This document shows, one piece after another, positions 33,148 through 44,100 of a DNA stretch of 64,000 nucleotides. Location of the stretch: contig OY783209.1 in NCBI GenBank assembly GCA_963678705.1, positions 16,740,001 to 16,804,000 on the forward strand. Direction: 5' to 3'. The stretch is from Panorpa germanica. Its lineage: Eukaryota; Arthropoda; Insecta; Mecoptera; Panorpidae. A program made the position numbers and the translations under genes. Each line of letters opens with the position of its first letter. Positions within the stretch are counted from its first letter, which is position 1. The notes below the pieces were generated by a model. That model was given only the letters and a program-made list of their open reading frames with translations. It was not told the DNA's origin and made no database searches.

Positions 33148-33265
33148 CTGAGAATGAATTTTCTATATTATATAATGTGAGATGATATGGATTAAAGCAG
33201 ATGGTCCTGGAAGACAGTCCCCACAAATGGTTGCAATGAAAGTAAAACAAAAAAGAATAATTCAT

Positions 33266-34051
33266 AATGAAAACTTATTCTTATTTTTTAATTAAAATTT
33301 TTACGATTAAAAGAAATATTTTAAGTACAGATAAAGTTATCAGTTCAGTGATAATTAAAAAAAAAAAAATTAATTATTTACAACTTACTTGTGCTGGAGA
33401 TAATTTCGACTTGATTCGACACAACTGCGTATTGAGTTGGCCCATCGTCTTCAGAATGATTTAGGCTCATCTAATATTAAAGAAATTAATTTTAATCAAT
33501 ACAATGAAATTAATAGTAATATATGAACATGAATCAATAATTTTTTCATTAGAACAAATGTATCAATAAAATATGTAATAAAAAAATCAATCACGGAAAC
33601 CGGTATTTGAGAAAAAGTTTAATAAATCGATGGAAATAAATAAGTAATATATAAATTACACTTAAGACATGCAAAGTAATTGCTTATTCACTCAAAAAAA
33701 TATTAATGTAAATGTGTCAAATACAAAATAATTAATAAATGATAATTATAAAGGAATAAAATTGAAAAAGAATTTTTTAATTCTACAAAATAAAAAATTT
33801 CTGCGACATTCACACACAAAATTTTTGATAATTAAAAAAAAAATATTGAAATATTGCAATTAATTACTTCGAAATTAATTATGATAGAGAAAAATACTTA
33901 CGTTGTATTCAGTTTTACATTCAAAATTTTGAGGTTATGTGTTATTGCATGAAATGCGCTCACAAAACGTTTATTTGTTTGAAGAAAACACGAGGGAATT
34001 CACGTCTCGACACACTGACACCGTATCTCAAAATGAGTCTGTATGGTATAC
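33266..34051. other. AT-rich region upstream of the element B gene
   Basis: Non-coding. It probably contains the promoter and 5' untranslated exons of the DUF4806 gene, but no site can be pinned down. Confidence 0.4.
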
Positions 34052-34099
34052 ACAGTCGGCCTTTGTCATGACAAAGGCCGACTGTTGGATGCATCCAAC
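34052..34099. repeat. Two adjacent perfect palindromes (34 bp and 16 bp)
   Basis: 34,052-34,085 is a perfect palindrome centred on gtca/tgac (acagtcggcctttgtca and its complement). 34,084-34,099, gttggatgcatccaac, is another. They lie in element B upstream of its gene and could be binding sites or a small fold-back insertion. Confidence 0.85.
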
Positions 34100-34801
34100 T
34101 GCTGTTATGTATATACGCACACCGCTGCATTGTGTTTGCTATACTGCTATACTATCACGTATATACATATACACGTAATACACCAACGCTGCAATTTTTT
34201 TAAAATCTATAATTAATATATATTATGACACACATACACATAATAAATATATACAGATATACGCGACACAAGTTTTTAATTTTTGTGGTATTTCAACAAA
34301 CGTTTTTATTTATAAAAATAAATACGAAAACGAAATTTATTGAAAGTAAATACTAATAATAATTTTTTTACACTTAATATAATATTAATTGTTTTACACT
34401 TAAAAATTTGATTATATCATTCATGTAGTAAAGACATAGCACATAATTTATTATCATAATCAAATAATACGTATTTATTTTTTATAAGTTCTGCTGATTG
34501 TATCTCACTAGATTCAGAAAAACACTGGTAATGAAAACAATAAATTTATTACTTATTGCTAGTGCAAAAAGGTTATGGAACAACTAACGTCATATTTAGT
34601 GCGCAGGCGTTCTAGAAAATTTATCACATCATCGGCCAAGGAATGGCTGATGATCGCATGTCAATATTATAGGCATAGTACGGCGTCGATGGTTTACCAA
34701 CCCTCGGCCGTTACAAAGCACCGATGCTTGGCCAAGCATCAGCAGCCATACCTTGGCCGATCAATGGTTTTTTTTTTAGCATCGGCGACTTCGTATGGGT
34801 A

Positions 34802-35246
34802 TAGTACTACGGAAAGAGAATTACTTGCTATTGTATGGAGTGTTAATCACTTTAGACCCTACCTATATGGCCGTAAATTTTATGTATTTACCGACCATAA
34901 ACCATTACAATGGTTATTTAATGTCAAAAATCCAAGTTCCAGACTAGCTAGATGGAAACTAAAATTACTAGATTATGACATGGAAATAAAGTATAAATCA
35001 GGTATAACTAATACAAATGCAGACGCTTTGTCCCGCATAAATACCGAATTAAATGCAAACATGCTATTAACAGAACAAGAGATTGAAGATATCTTAAATG
35101 AAGAAGATACTCTTTTATCACCTAATGCAAAAAAAGATCTTAGAGATATTTTATTAAAGAAAGACAATCCTTTAACCCCTGATATCATTCAGGAAATTAA
35201 AAATGAATTACCTAACACATTGTTAGATTCACCTGAGTTACCTTAA
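34802..35246 (+). pseudogene. pol: Gypsy-2 RNase H, continuation after element B
   Basis: Resumes with STTERELLAIVWSVNHFRPY, then YVFTDHKPLQWLFNVKNPSS, RLARWKLKLLDYDMEIKY and NTNADALSRI, the standard gypsy RNase H order. An acidic linker follows (QEIEDILNEEDTLL) before a TAA at 35,244-35,246. A further in-frame stretch continues to about 35,385, and the next domain is in the +1 frame. Confidence 0.85.
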
Positions 35247-35349
35247 CCCGAGGAAAACCCTTCTGGAAGTTTACCTAATGTAGCTAATCCCCCAGAAATG
35301 CGTAATTTAATTAAAATCATACCTGAAGAAAAGAATTATAAAAACTTCA

Positions 35350-35812
35350 TGGTACGTTATAATCATAACTCTTATAGATTTTAATGCAAATAATATAGTG
35401 GTAACAAAAGAAAACCTCTTTAAAATCAATGATAACCTTGCACATTGTGTTTCCAAAGACATGGAAATGTCCGCAGGTTTAGCTTTAGATATGAAACATA
35501 AAATTTCCAATTATAATGATCTAAAAGCTCTAGATTCAGAATTGTACGGAGTAACTACCTCCCAATTCAATGGTAAAGAAATTTATCACTTAATAACCAA
35601 CCAGTTTTACTGGCAAAAACCTTCTCACGAAGATCTATTTAAAACATTATTGAACTTTCAAATATTATTAAATCTAGACGATTGCGAATCTCTTAGAATA
35701 CCTCAACTAGGTTGTGGTTTAGATAAATTACATTGGTTTAAAGTAAAGTCAATGATATATTATATATTTGCTAACACAAAATTAAAAATCACTATTTGTT
35801 CAAATGAATTAA
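35350..35812 (+). pseudogene. Macro domain (TARG1/OARD1-like) embedded in Gypsy-2 Pol
   Basis: About 150 residues between RNase H and integrase. They read NLAHCVSKDMEMSAGLALDM, GKEIYHLITNQFYWQKPS and IPQLGCGLDKLHWFKVKSMI, followed by a beta-strand-like KLKITI. This follows the TARG1/OARD1 macro domain order (LAHC.S.D..M.AGIA, IYYLITK....KP, .P.IGCGLD.L.W). The family binds ADP-ribose and removes it from acidic residues. The catalytic Asp of GCGLD is kept, whereas the position of the catalytic Lys (ITK in human TARG1) reads Asn. The domain is open and in frame with integrase to 36,240. A 1-nt frame change near 35,350 separates it from RNase H. Confidence 0.8.
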
Positions 35813-36870
35813 TTAATCCTACACCTGAACAAATTTTACAGATTCTCAAAGAATATCACGATACCCTACAATCGGGACACCCTGGTATTTATGGAATGTT
35901 GGAAAAGCTTAAAATGTTCTATATGTGGAAAACCATGAGAAAGGATGTAGAAAATTATGTAAAAAGTTGTATACATTGTCAAACTAAAATTAGTAGACAA
36001 CCTGAAAAGGCTCCTTTGGAAATAACTACAACTAGTAGAAAACCTTTCGAACGGTTAGCAGTAGACCTAGTCGGTCCATATAGAAATTTTAACCCAATTA
36101 CAGATAACAAATATATATTGACAATGAAAGACGATCTTACTAAATATTCTGTAGCTATTTCTATTAAAGATAAAACAGCTATAAGTGTCGCCAATGGTCT
36201 TATAAATAATTTTATTTTAATTTACGTAATACCTGAATCATAACTTACAGATCAAGGTACCGAATTCAATAATGATTTAATTAAACAATTATGTAAAATG
36301 TTAAAAGTAAAACATCTTAAAACTACTGTATATCATCCAGAAACGAACGGAGCATTAGAAAGAATGCACGCTTTGTTATCTGATTTTCTTAAAACAAATT
36401 GTTATGAAAATTCTAAAGATTGGGAAAAATTAATCCCTTATTTTACCTTCTCTTATAATACAACACCCCATTTAGCTACTAAGAGTACACCTTACGAGTT
36501 AATCTTTGGGAAAACTGCAAGTATACCTACCTCAGTCTATAGGGATACCCATATAGATTCTTACCCTATATACTTAGCAGAAATTAAAACTACCCTTACA
36601 GAAATGCAAAGGACAGCTCGTGAACAACTAATGAAACAAAAACAATCTTACGTTGACAAACAAAACAAGAAAAAACAGACTCATAAAAAACAATACGAAA
36701 TAGAAGACTATATATATTTAATCAAATATAATACTAACAAACTAGATCCTAAATATACAGGTCCTTTTAAAGTAATTGAAATAATTTCCCCTGTAAATAT
36801 AAAGATACAAATGAATAAAAAGCAAATCATAGTACATATTAATAACACAAAAAAAGCAACCAATAAATAA
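35813..36870 (+). pseudogene. pol: Gypsy-2 integrase
   Basis: Starts with the HHCC zinc region (EYHDTLQSGHPGIYG, then CIHCQTK), then the DDE core: LAVDLVGPY, LTDQGTEFNND and HPETNGALERMHALL with the catalytic Glu. It continues to the C-terminal LDPKYTGPFKVIEII and INNTKKA region and a TAA at 36,868. One in-frame TAA at 36,241, before the second Asp motif, disrupts it. Otherwise the reading frame is unbroken and shared with the macro domain. Confidence 0.88.
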
Positions 36871-36881
36871 ATTTGTTGCAG

Positions 36882-38753
36882 GTTAATCCCGTTATTCATC
36901 TCATCAGTCATTTGCCGCCAACAAGAAAATTCTTATTCTATTCAGGAAATAAAGAAATCCCCAGGACTATACTACGAAGAAGAAGCAAATCTTTATTTTT
37001 TCGACTCCTCGTGGAAATTAGTAGTTCATTATGATTTAACTACTCTTGACGAAAGACTGACTGCAATACACAAATATGTAGAGAAAATGATACCTATTTG
37101 TCCAAAACAAATCTTTCAATGTAGGAAAACTCTCGCTTATCTACAAAAACGTATTCCAATATTAAATGAGAAAACCAATACAATTTCACACCTTTTAGGT
37201 CATGAACGACCAAATCGTAGTCCTCTCAATTTTATTGGAACAATTTCTAAAACGTTATTCAGTACTTTAGATGCCGACGATGCTGAAAGATATAATAAAG
37301 CAATCGATCAAGTAGAAAATGACGAAAAGGAAATACTAAACCTATTGAATGTTCAAACTCAAGTAGTACAAGATACTATTACAAATTTTAATCATTCAAC
37401 GGAATCTATTTTAGCCACAGAACGTTTATTTAACAAAAATTTAATTAAAATACAGAATTTTATCAATTCCACAGAAAATGAAGTACGTAATCGTTCTCAA
37501 CTCTTTTTAATAGACACTAACATACAGCTATTAAGTAACTATATCGAAGATTATCAATCCGATGAAGAAACCATAGTAGATTGTATTCTATTTTCATTAC
37601 AAGGAATAATACATCCAAGTATTATTTCACCCCAAAACATACTAAGAGAATTATTACGGACTGTCGCACATTTACCCAAAGGTTTAAATTATCCAACACC
37701 TTTAAACATAGATGAAATTTACAAATTACAAAAAACTTTAGACTTAATTTCCTATTACATGGATAATAAATTAATCTATATACTATCCGTTCCTTTAATT
37801 AAAAATAAAAAATTCACTTTATATCACACGATTCCTTTACCTATTAAAAGTAAAAACCACTTCCTTTTCATACAACCTAGTCAATCGAAACTTGCGATTT
37901 CTGAAACACGGAATCACTACGCATTGTTAGAAAATGTCGAAGATCGCAAACATATTGACGTAGAACAACTAATATGTAAACGAAATGTAGTTATTCTCAG
38001 CACCCATAACAAACCTATATGTAAAGTTACCTTATTAATTAATAAGAAAATTGAAAATTGTAAAACTTACATCAATACTAAATCAATAAACATTTGGTAT
38101 AAATTGTATAAACCAAATGCATGGTTATACATATTATCCGAACCTATAGTGATGTAACTTTAAATTGTAAAAATGAAAATTTAAAAGATTTTAAACTTCA
38201 AAATACCGGAATACTTACATTAAATAAAGAATGTCACGGTTACACAAATCAAATTACTTTAACTACAGCCAAAGATATTGAAATAAATTATAACGCAGTC
38301 ATACCCAGCATTGAAATCACGACAGATGAATGTTGTCACGAAGACAATTTATATAATTCAATTAAAATTCCATCATTAGAACCACTACAAGAGATAGATA
38401 CAAATTTAGAAAACCTTAACATACTATCACAAAGAATTTACACGGTTAAAGATAAAATACATGAAATTTATAATTCACATAACATACATAAATCCGTAAA
38501 CTGGATCACCTATTTTATATATATACTAATAACAATTGTTGTACTAATAATCATGTATAAATTAATTATCTATATATATTTCATGTTCATAAGCAAATCA
38601 GCAAATAGGCCAGGGAATTATTACTTCTTCTGGGCTAAGAAAAATAACAATCCAACACTAGATAGTGGAGACGACTTACCTGAAGCGGAAGAACCACTAA
38701 ATACGGTGTCACAATCTCACCCTAGACCTTCAATCAGGAGAGACATCTTCTAG
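36882..38753 (+). pseudogene. env: Gypsy-2 envelope glycoprotein, frameshifted
   Basis: Begins after a splice acceptor (tttgttgcag, 36,881), as expected for spliced env RNA of errantiviruses. A short hydrophobic leader (LIPLFISSVIC) follows. The ectodomain contains a fusion-peptide-like segment (FIGTISKTLFSTLDADDAER) around 37,235, a helical region, several Cys residues, and a transmembrane segment at about 38,505-38,590 (YFIYILITIVVLIIMYKLII). The basic cleavage site seen in Gypsy-1 is not intact here (HERPNRS). A single frameshift between about 38,121 and 38,157 breaks the frame. The stop is at 38,751. Confidence 0.8.
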
Positions 38754-38783
38754 AAAGCAATTTCTACCACCTTGCTTTCTCTT

Positions 38784-39130
38784 AAGGAGGGAGGTGTTAT
38801 GACGACACGTATCAATATAATTGATAGTATTTAAATAATAAATGAATTGTCTTATGAACACGTACAATTTTTATAACTTTAAAACAATAAAGCTATTATA
38901 TTTTTATTATCACATTGTCTAGAACTAACCCATATTTCTAGGTATTATGAACATGTATTACTAATTATAGAATAACAAATAATATATAAGCTTAATATTT
39001 TTATTGTAATAGTTAGTTAATAATTAGACTCTGACTCTGTCAGTTACAATCACTAAAATCAATTTTAAACTTAAATATCATATTATCCAATAAAGAATTA
39101 ATCAGTTTGTACAAGTTGTGTTTTTTTTTA
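38784..39130 (+). repeat. Gypsy-2 polypurine tract and 3' LTR
   Basis: The tract aaggagggagg (38,784-38,794) is followed by TGTTATGACGACACG, the LTR start at 38,795. A caataaag signal lies at about 39,090. The LTR ends near ttgtacaagttgtg and a T run at about 39,130. There is no second copy in the window, so the exact end and the target duplication cannot be checked. Confidence 0.7.
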
Positions 39131-41147
39131 AATCTCTGTTATTACCTGACGTATTCTTTTGAGTTGCACCATTCAAACTGTCGAATATCTGGTCGCACAG
39201 CAGCAAAAATTCTCCGGTATCTTCAGTTTCTTTCTTTAAAGTAGCATCCTTTAATTCTAAAACGTAATAATTTATTTATTTAAATAAGATTTAAACGTTA
39301 GTTTTAATAATGTACAATATACAGTTATGTTTACCAGAAGCTGTTTTAATTAAGTGCAACCCTTTGGCTTAAGACCTGGACTGCATATTTCACTTTCATC
39401 TTCGGAACAAGCTTTTGTTCTTTATAAGGCGCTTTGATATATGGCCTGGAATGGTTCTTCTTTCTGCAATTTCTTCTAAGTCTTTATCAAATGCCACTTC
39501 GATTGACTTCCAGGAGGCTCTTTCTTTTCGTTTGTCAGGAAGGGCAAAGGTATAACTTCCTCCGTTTAACAATCCGTTTCTTAAGGTTTTTATTATATGA
39601 GGCACATCATATATAGGCACGATTGGACCTTTGGCCAGATCAAATGTATTATCTAATAAAATTATAAAAGATGTTATTACATAATACTTAATAATATATT
39701 TTAAACTCACAATTTATAACCTCTCTGATTAATATTTTTCTTCCTGCTTTCTACTATAAGCTCTGTAATAGCAGAGCTGTTGGCGACGTGCTGGTCACAT
39801 ACAGTTGCAACAACTTCAAATCCTTTAAGCATAATAAAGAAATAGCTACTACTCCAGTTTATAAGTTACATCAATGATAAAATGATATGATCTATTAGTA
39901 AATATATACTAACCAGTTTTCATGATTGCTGCAACTACTTTCTTAATACAGTTTTTTAAAAGAGGCGTTGTGATGGAATTTGTATAATAAAAGCAGACTG
40001 GCTGCTTCCAATTTAACTTCAAGCTTCTTAACATAAAGACTAGCACATGTCTTGCGAATTTCACATCCTGGTAATTATTCTCCATGATTTCAAACCCTCT
40101 AAAACACCCGTTGGTTTCATGCCAGTCGACGTGTGGTTGATTAGTCATTTCATCCCACATAAATAAACATGCTCGATCACTAAGGTTTAAATTCTCGGCT
40201 TGATTCTTAAGGTGTTCCATTATACTGCTTCATTTATTCCTAGGAATAAATCAAAATTAGCTAATTTTTATGACACATTAATTTAGACATATTTATTAAA
40301 ATTTTATTTATTTCTACTACCAGGAAAAATTGGAATATTTGCAAGTTCACGATTCAAAGTTAGTATACTGGGCATTTGAGACGCGTTTTTAAGAAGTCTG
40401 TATGCTTTGGCACTACTTTGATATATTGAGAGAGCCAGATATTTTTTATCCTTTGTATACCGCATTGCTTGGGGACGCTGGCCTCTAGTCCTTATCTGGC
40501 ACTTGAAGAATGTTTTCTGCTCTCCTGAAAGCAATTTAAAAGCATTACTATTGTAAAACTTGGTAGTTAGTTGACTATCTTTAACCCTCACACATTTATG
40601 ATACTCTTCTCGTTTTTTGGAGTCGCAATTCTCTTCGTAGGGTCATTATCTCTTCCATTACTGCCAATTTTCCCCTTTTCCCCTATTACTAGCAGGAGCC
40701 AATTTTCTGCTTTTTAGTAAATTCTGTTGAAAACTGATATTTTCAGATACTTCCTCTATCACTGCTGGCACTTGTTCAGATAGAAATTCTATGTCTTCGC
40801 ATGTTTTTCTAATAGACAATGTATCGTAGTCCACATTCACTATGAAATTAGAATATAAATTATATATTTAATAGATAGGGATATATATTTGATACTAGCT
40901 GACCCGGCAGACTTCGTACTGCCTCATCGATAAATAAAAGACCTAATCTTTTGTATAAAATGATTTTAAAACAAACAAAATAATTATTAATGAAAAAGCA
41001 TTTATTGAATAAAGCATGAAGTTTTATTATTATTTTCGATACATCATGTTGCTTACTTAGAAATCAGAGTTTTCCTGAAATACTGGCTATTTATAAGGTT
41101 TAAATTTGATATTCACAGACACACACTGTGAAAATACAGTCTGTTAA

Positions 41148-44100
41148 TTAATTTAAAGCTTTCTCATAAACTATATTTTTTGTTTTGTTTTGTGGTGCGT
41201 AAATAAACAAAGAAGACGGTTTTCCGACGCGCGAACACGCGACGTATAATTGTCCATGCGCGAAACAGGGAAACTCCAAGTTGATTCCACAAACTTCTAA
41301 AGACTGTCCTTGCGATTTATTTATGGTCATCGCAAAGGCCAGACGTACTGGAAATTGTAAGCGTTTAAAATCGAATGGTAAGTCCGTTGGAATCATCGGT
41401 ATCCGCGGGATCAAGACATCCTCTCCTTTGTATTTTCCTTTTATGATTGTCGCCTCAATGACGTTATTCATCAGTCTTTTCACAGCCAGTCTTGTTCCAT
41501 TGCATAGTCGAGGTTGATTAATGTTACGCAGCATGATGACAACTGATCCTACTTTTAACTGCAAATTGTGAGGTGGTAATCCAGGCAATTCCAGTGAATT
41601 TAAAAACTCAGTGGGATAGTTGATTACGTCATCCTGGTTCATTACGGTGTCGACTGATTTGAAGGAAACCAACTGTCCTGGAAGAAAATTCTGAATGGTC
41701 GCATTAAGATCCTCTACATCATTATTTTTCGCTGCTAATATTGCTCGTTCACCCAGCCAATTATGGTTATTGAACTTTTGCGCTATATCTGGGAAAACTC
41801 GCTGAATAAGCTCCACTTTTGAGTCTGTGATGTGACAGAAATCTGTAGGTAATGTGATGAATCCGGTCGAGGTGTCCACTGCAACTTTATTATTTCCAAT
41901 GTCTAACAACTGCTTCGCAAACACATTAGCAGTTTCATCTTGTTGCAAAAATACTCGCATGTTAGTTGTTAAGTGGAGTGTCTTTACGTACTGCCACAAA
42001 TTTGATGATTTTAGGCATGCATTTAGTTCATCAGCAACAGTTGATCGGGGAATAACTGGAAGAGTCTGACGAAAATCACCTGACAACAGAATCATGGCCC
42101 CACCGAAAATATTTTGGTTGTCACGAAGATCTTTCAACGTTCTGTCCAGTGCCTCCAGTGACCTCTTATGGGCCATTGTGCATTCATCCCAAACAATTAA
42201 TTTGCATACCTGTAGGATCTTGGCCATTGCGCTATTTTTGGCGATGTTGCAAATTGGTGTTTCGGTGATTTGCATGTTTAGTGGTAATTTCAAGGCAGAA
42301 TGTGCAGTTCGCCCGCCTTCGAGCAGAGTTGCAGCTATTCCAGATGAAGCCAACGCTAGAGCAACATCATTTCGCGATCTGATCCTCGCCAAAAGCAATG
42401 AAATTAAAAACGTTTTTCCGGTTCCTCCGGGAGCATCAAGGAAATAAATTCCACCAGATCCACTGTTCACAGCTTCTATCAAAGTGTCGTACGCAATTCT
42501 TTGTTGTTGATTTAATTGTGGAACATTTGTACGAACTGTTTCGGCCAATGCTTCAATGTCGTACTGATGTTCTCTTTGCAACTCGTGGTTTAATGCATCG
42601 TGCATATGACGATTGGGTGCTGTCATTCCCAAACACGACAATACTTTATTTGCCATCAATAAACACATATCTTCTATCATGATCAATGTGTCATTGTAAA
42701 TTTCTTCAGTCATTTGTAGTGTAGGATTCAAAGTTTGACGGCGCACACGATACAAAACATCCTCAGACATGTCATCTCTATACTTAACCCACAAATCTTT
42801 TGGATTCGAGGGGAAACATGTCGATATGATAATCGCAAACAATGTACGAATTTGATGCGGCGACGAAGATATTACGGAATCCTTGAGCGTATCATCCCAG
42901 TGCGAATCGTTCTCAAGTAAATGTAATAGTTGACATGCCTCACGGTAAGTCGCACACAGCTGTCCATTAACTGTTCTCAGTTGTTTAAACGATGTCGGAC
43001 CACGAACATTCACCAACAACAACCGCAAATAATAACATTCATCGTTATTTGGATGTACTGTGTAGATGCGACCCAAAGCATCTGAAGCAAATACATTTGT
43101 ATGTCCTTCAACTGGTGTTCCTTGTTTTCGACGCTGAAACGATTTCGATGATGCGTTCCATGTGTAATAGCGTGGCATGTCAGCATACAGCAAAGTGCGA
43201 GCAAAATCATCAGTTTGACAAACTGTGAAGAAACTTGTTAATGTTGTCGACGGTGGATGTGCCGCCCTGTCTGCCGCGTTAGATTCATTAAAATAAACTC
43301 GTTGACCATTTTCTAAATGGACTGCCAAATGGACTACTGTAGGGTGTCTTTCATGGATCGCAAATGAAAAGATACGCCAAATAGCTTCGTTGCTACTTAC
43401 ATAGCGACCCATCTGGTACTGTGATATTTCATCATTTGCATTGGTTACACCGAAGACAGCCATATCACTACCTTTATTAACATATTTACATATGTACTTT
43501 ATCGACTTCACAGAATTACAATATTCCACATTGATGTGAGTCTCAAAAGCTTTGGACAATATTGGCGAGTATGGCACAATCCAACGATTGTCTACATCAA
43601 CATTTTGTCCTCTTACCTTCACAACTACCGATCGCCCACTGTCCGCAACTGATCGCCGACGATACAATGGGTATCCATCATTTCCCGTTATGGTTTCAGC
43701 AAGCAGGTGTCTTGGGTATCGTTTGGAACACCTACCGTCGACCATACAGGGTGAATTGTAGTTAAAATGTCCGCAAGGTCCATGTATCATGTGTTTGGTT
43801 ACTACTGCATGCAATTTTGGGTCAACTATTTCATCTGGAATTTCAGCTGAAATTATAGAATCAATCTCATCTGGCCTTATTTTGTCCACTAACCAGACTA
43901 AAATGTGCGCATGTGGCAATCCACGCTTTTGCCATTCTACAGAGTACATCCAACAACGGACTCGGCCATACACACAATGCTTTATTAAAAAATTCATGAG
44001 AGATTTTAATTTTTGTTTAAAAACTCTGGCAGTTATGTCATGTCTATCAACTGGTGTTTGGCTATGTAGTAATTCCTTCTCGATTTCGGACCATTTTGGG

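Larger units (their letters stand above)
30326..34799 (-). mobile_element. TIR element B carrying a DUF4806 gene, inserted in Gypsy-2 pol
   Basis: A 4,474-bp element with related ends: CCCTTACAAAAA on the left, and CCCATACGAAGT as the reverse complement of the right end. It is flanked by TA (30,324-30,325 and 34,800-34,801). Gypsy-2 pol reads LNKAEQNY up to the left edge and STTERELLAIVWSV after the right edge, confirming a clean insertion with a 2-bp duplication. It contains subterminal GC-rich arrays, a Helitron 3' fragment, a DUF4806 gene on the minus strand and a long hairpin. No transposase is seen. Confidence 0.8.
29066..39130 (+). mobile_element. Gypsy-2: errantivirus-like element with a macro domain in Pol, 5' truncated
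   Basis: Plus-strand element with RT, RNase H, a macro domain, integrase, env and a 3' LTR. The 5' LTR, gag and protease are missing: sequence begins at about 29,066 next to element A, upstream of RT. Element B (30,326-34,799) interrupts it in the RNase H region. Defects seen are the B insertion, a TAA at 35,244, a frameshift near 35,350, a TAA at 36,241 and a frameshift in env near 38,140. On the right the 3' LTR abuts exons of the P/THAP9 transposase gene. Confidence 0.85.

Noticed and set aside
34575..34800. Open frame fused in front of Gypsy-2 RNase H (MEQLTSYLVRRR...)
   Set aside because: It is the subterminal region of element B read in frame by chance into pol. The true pol upstream is at 30,323.
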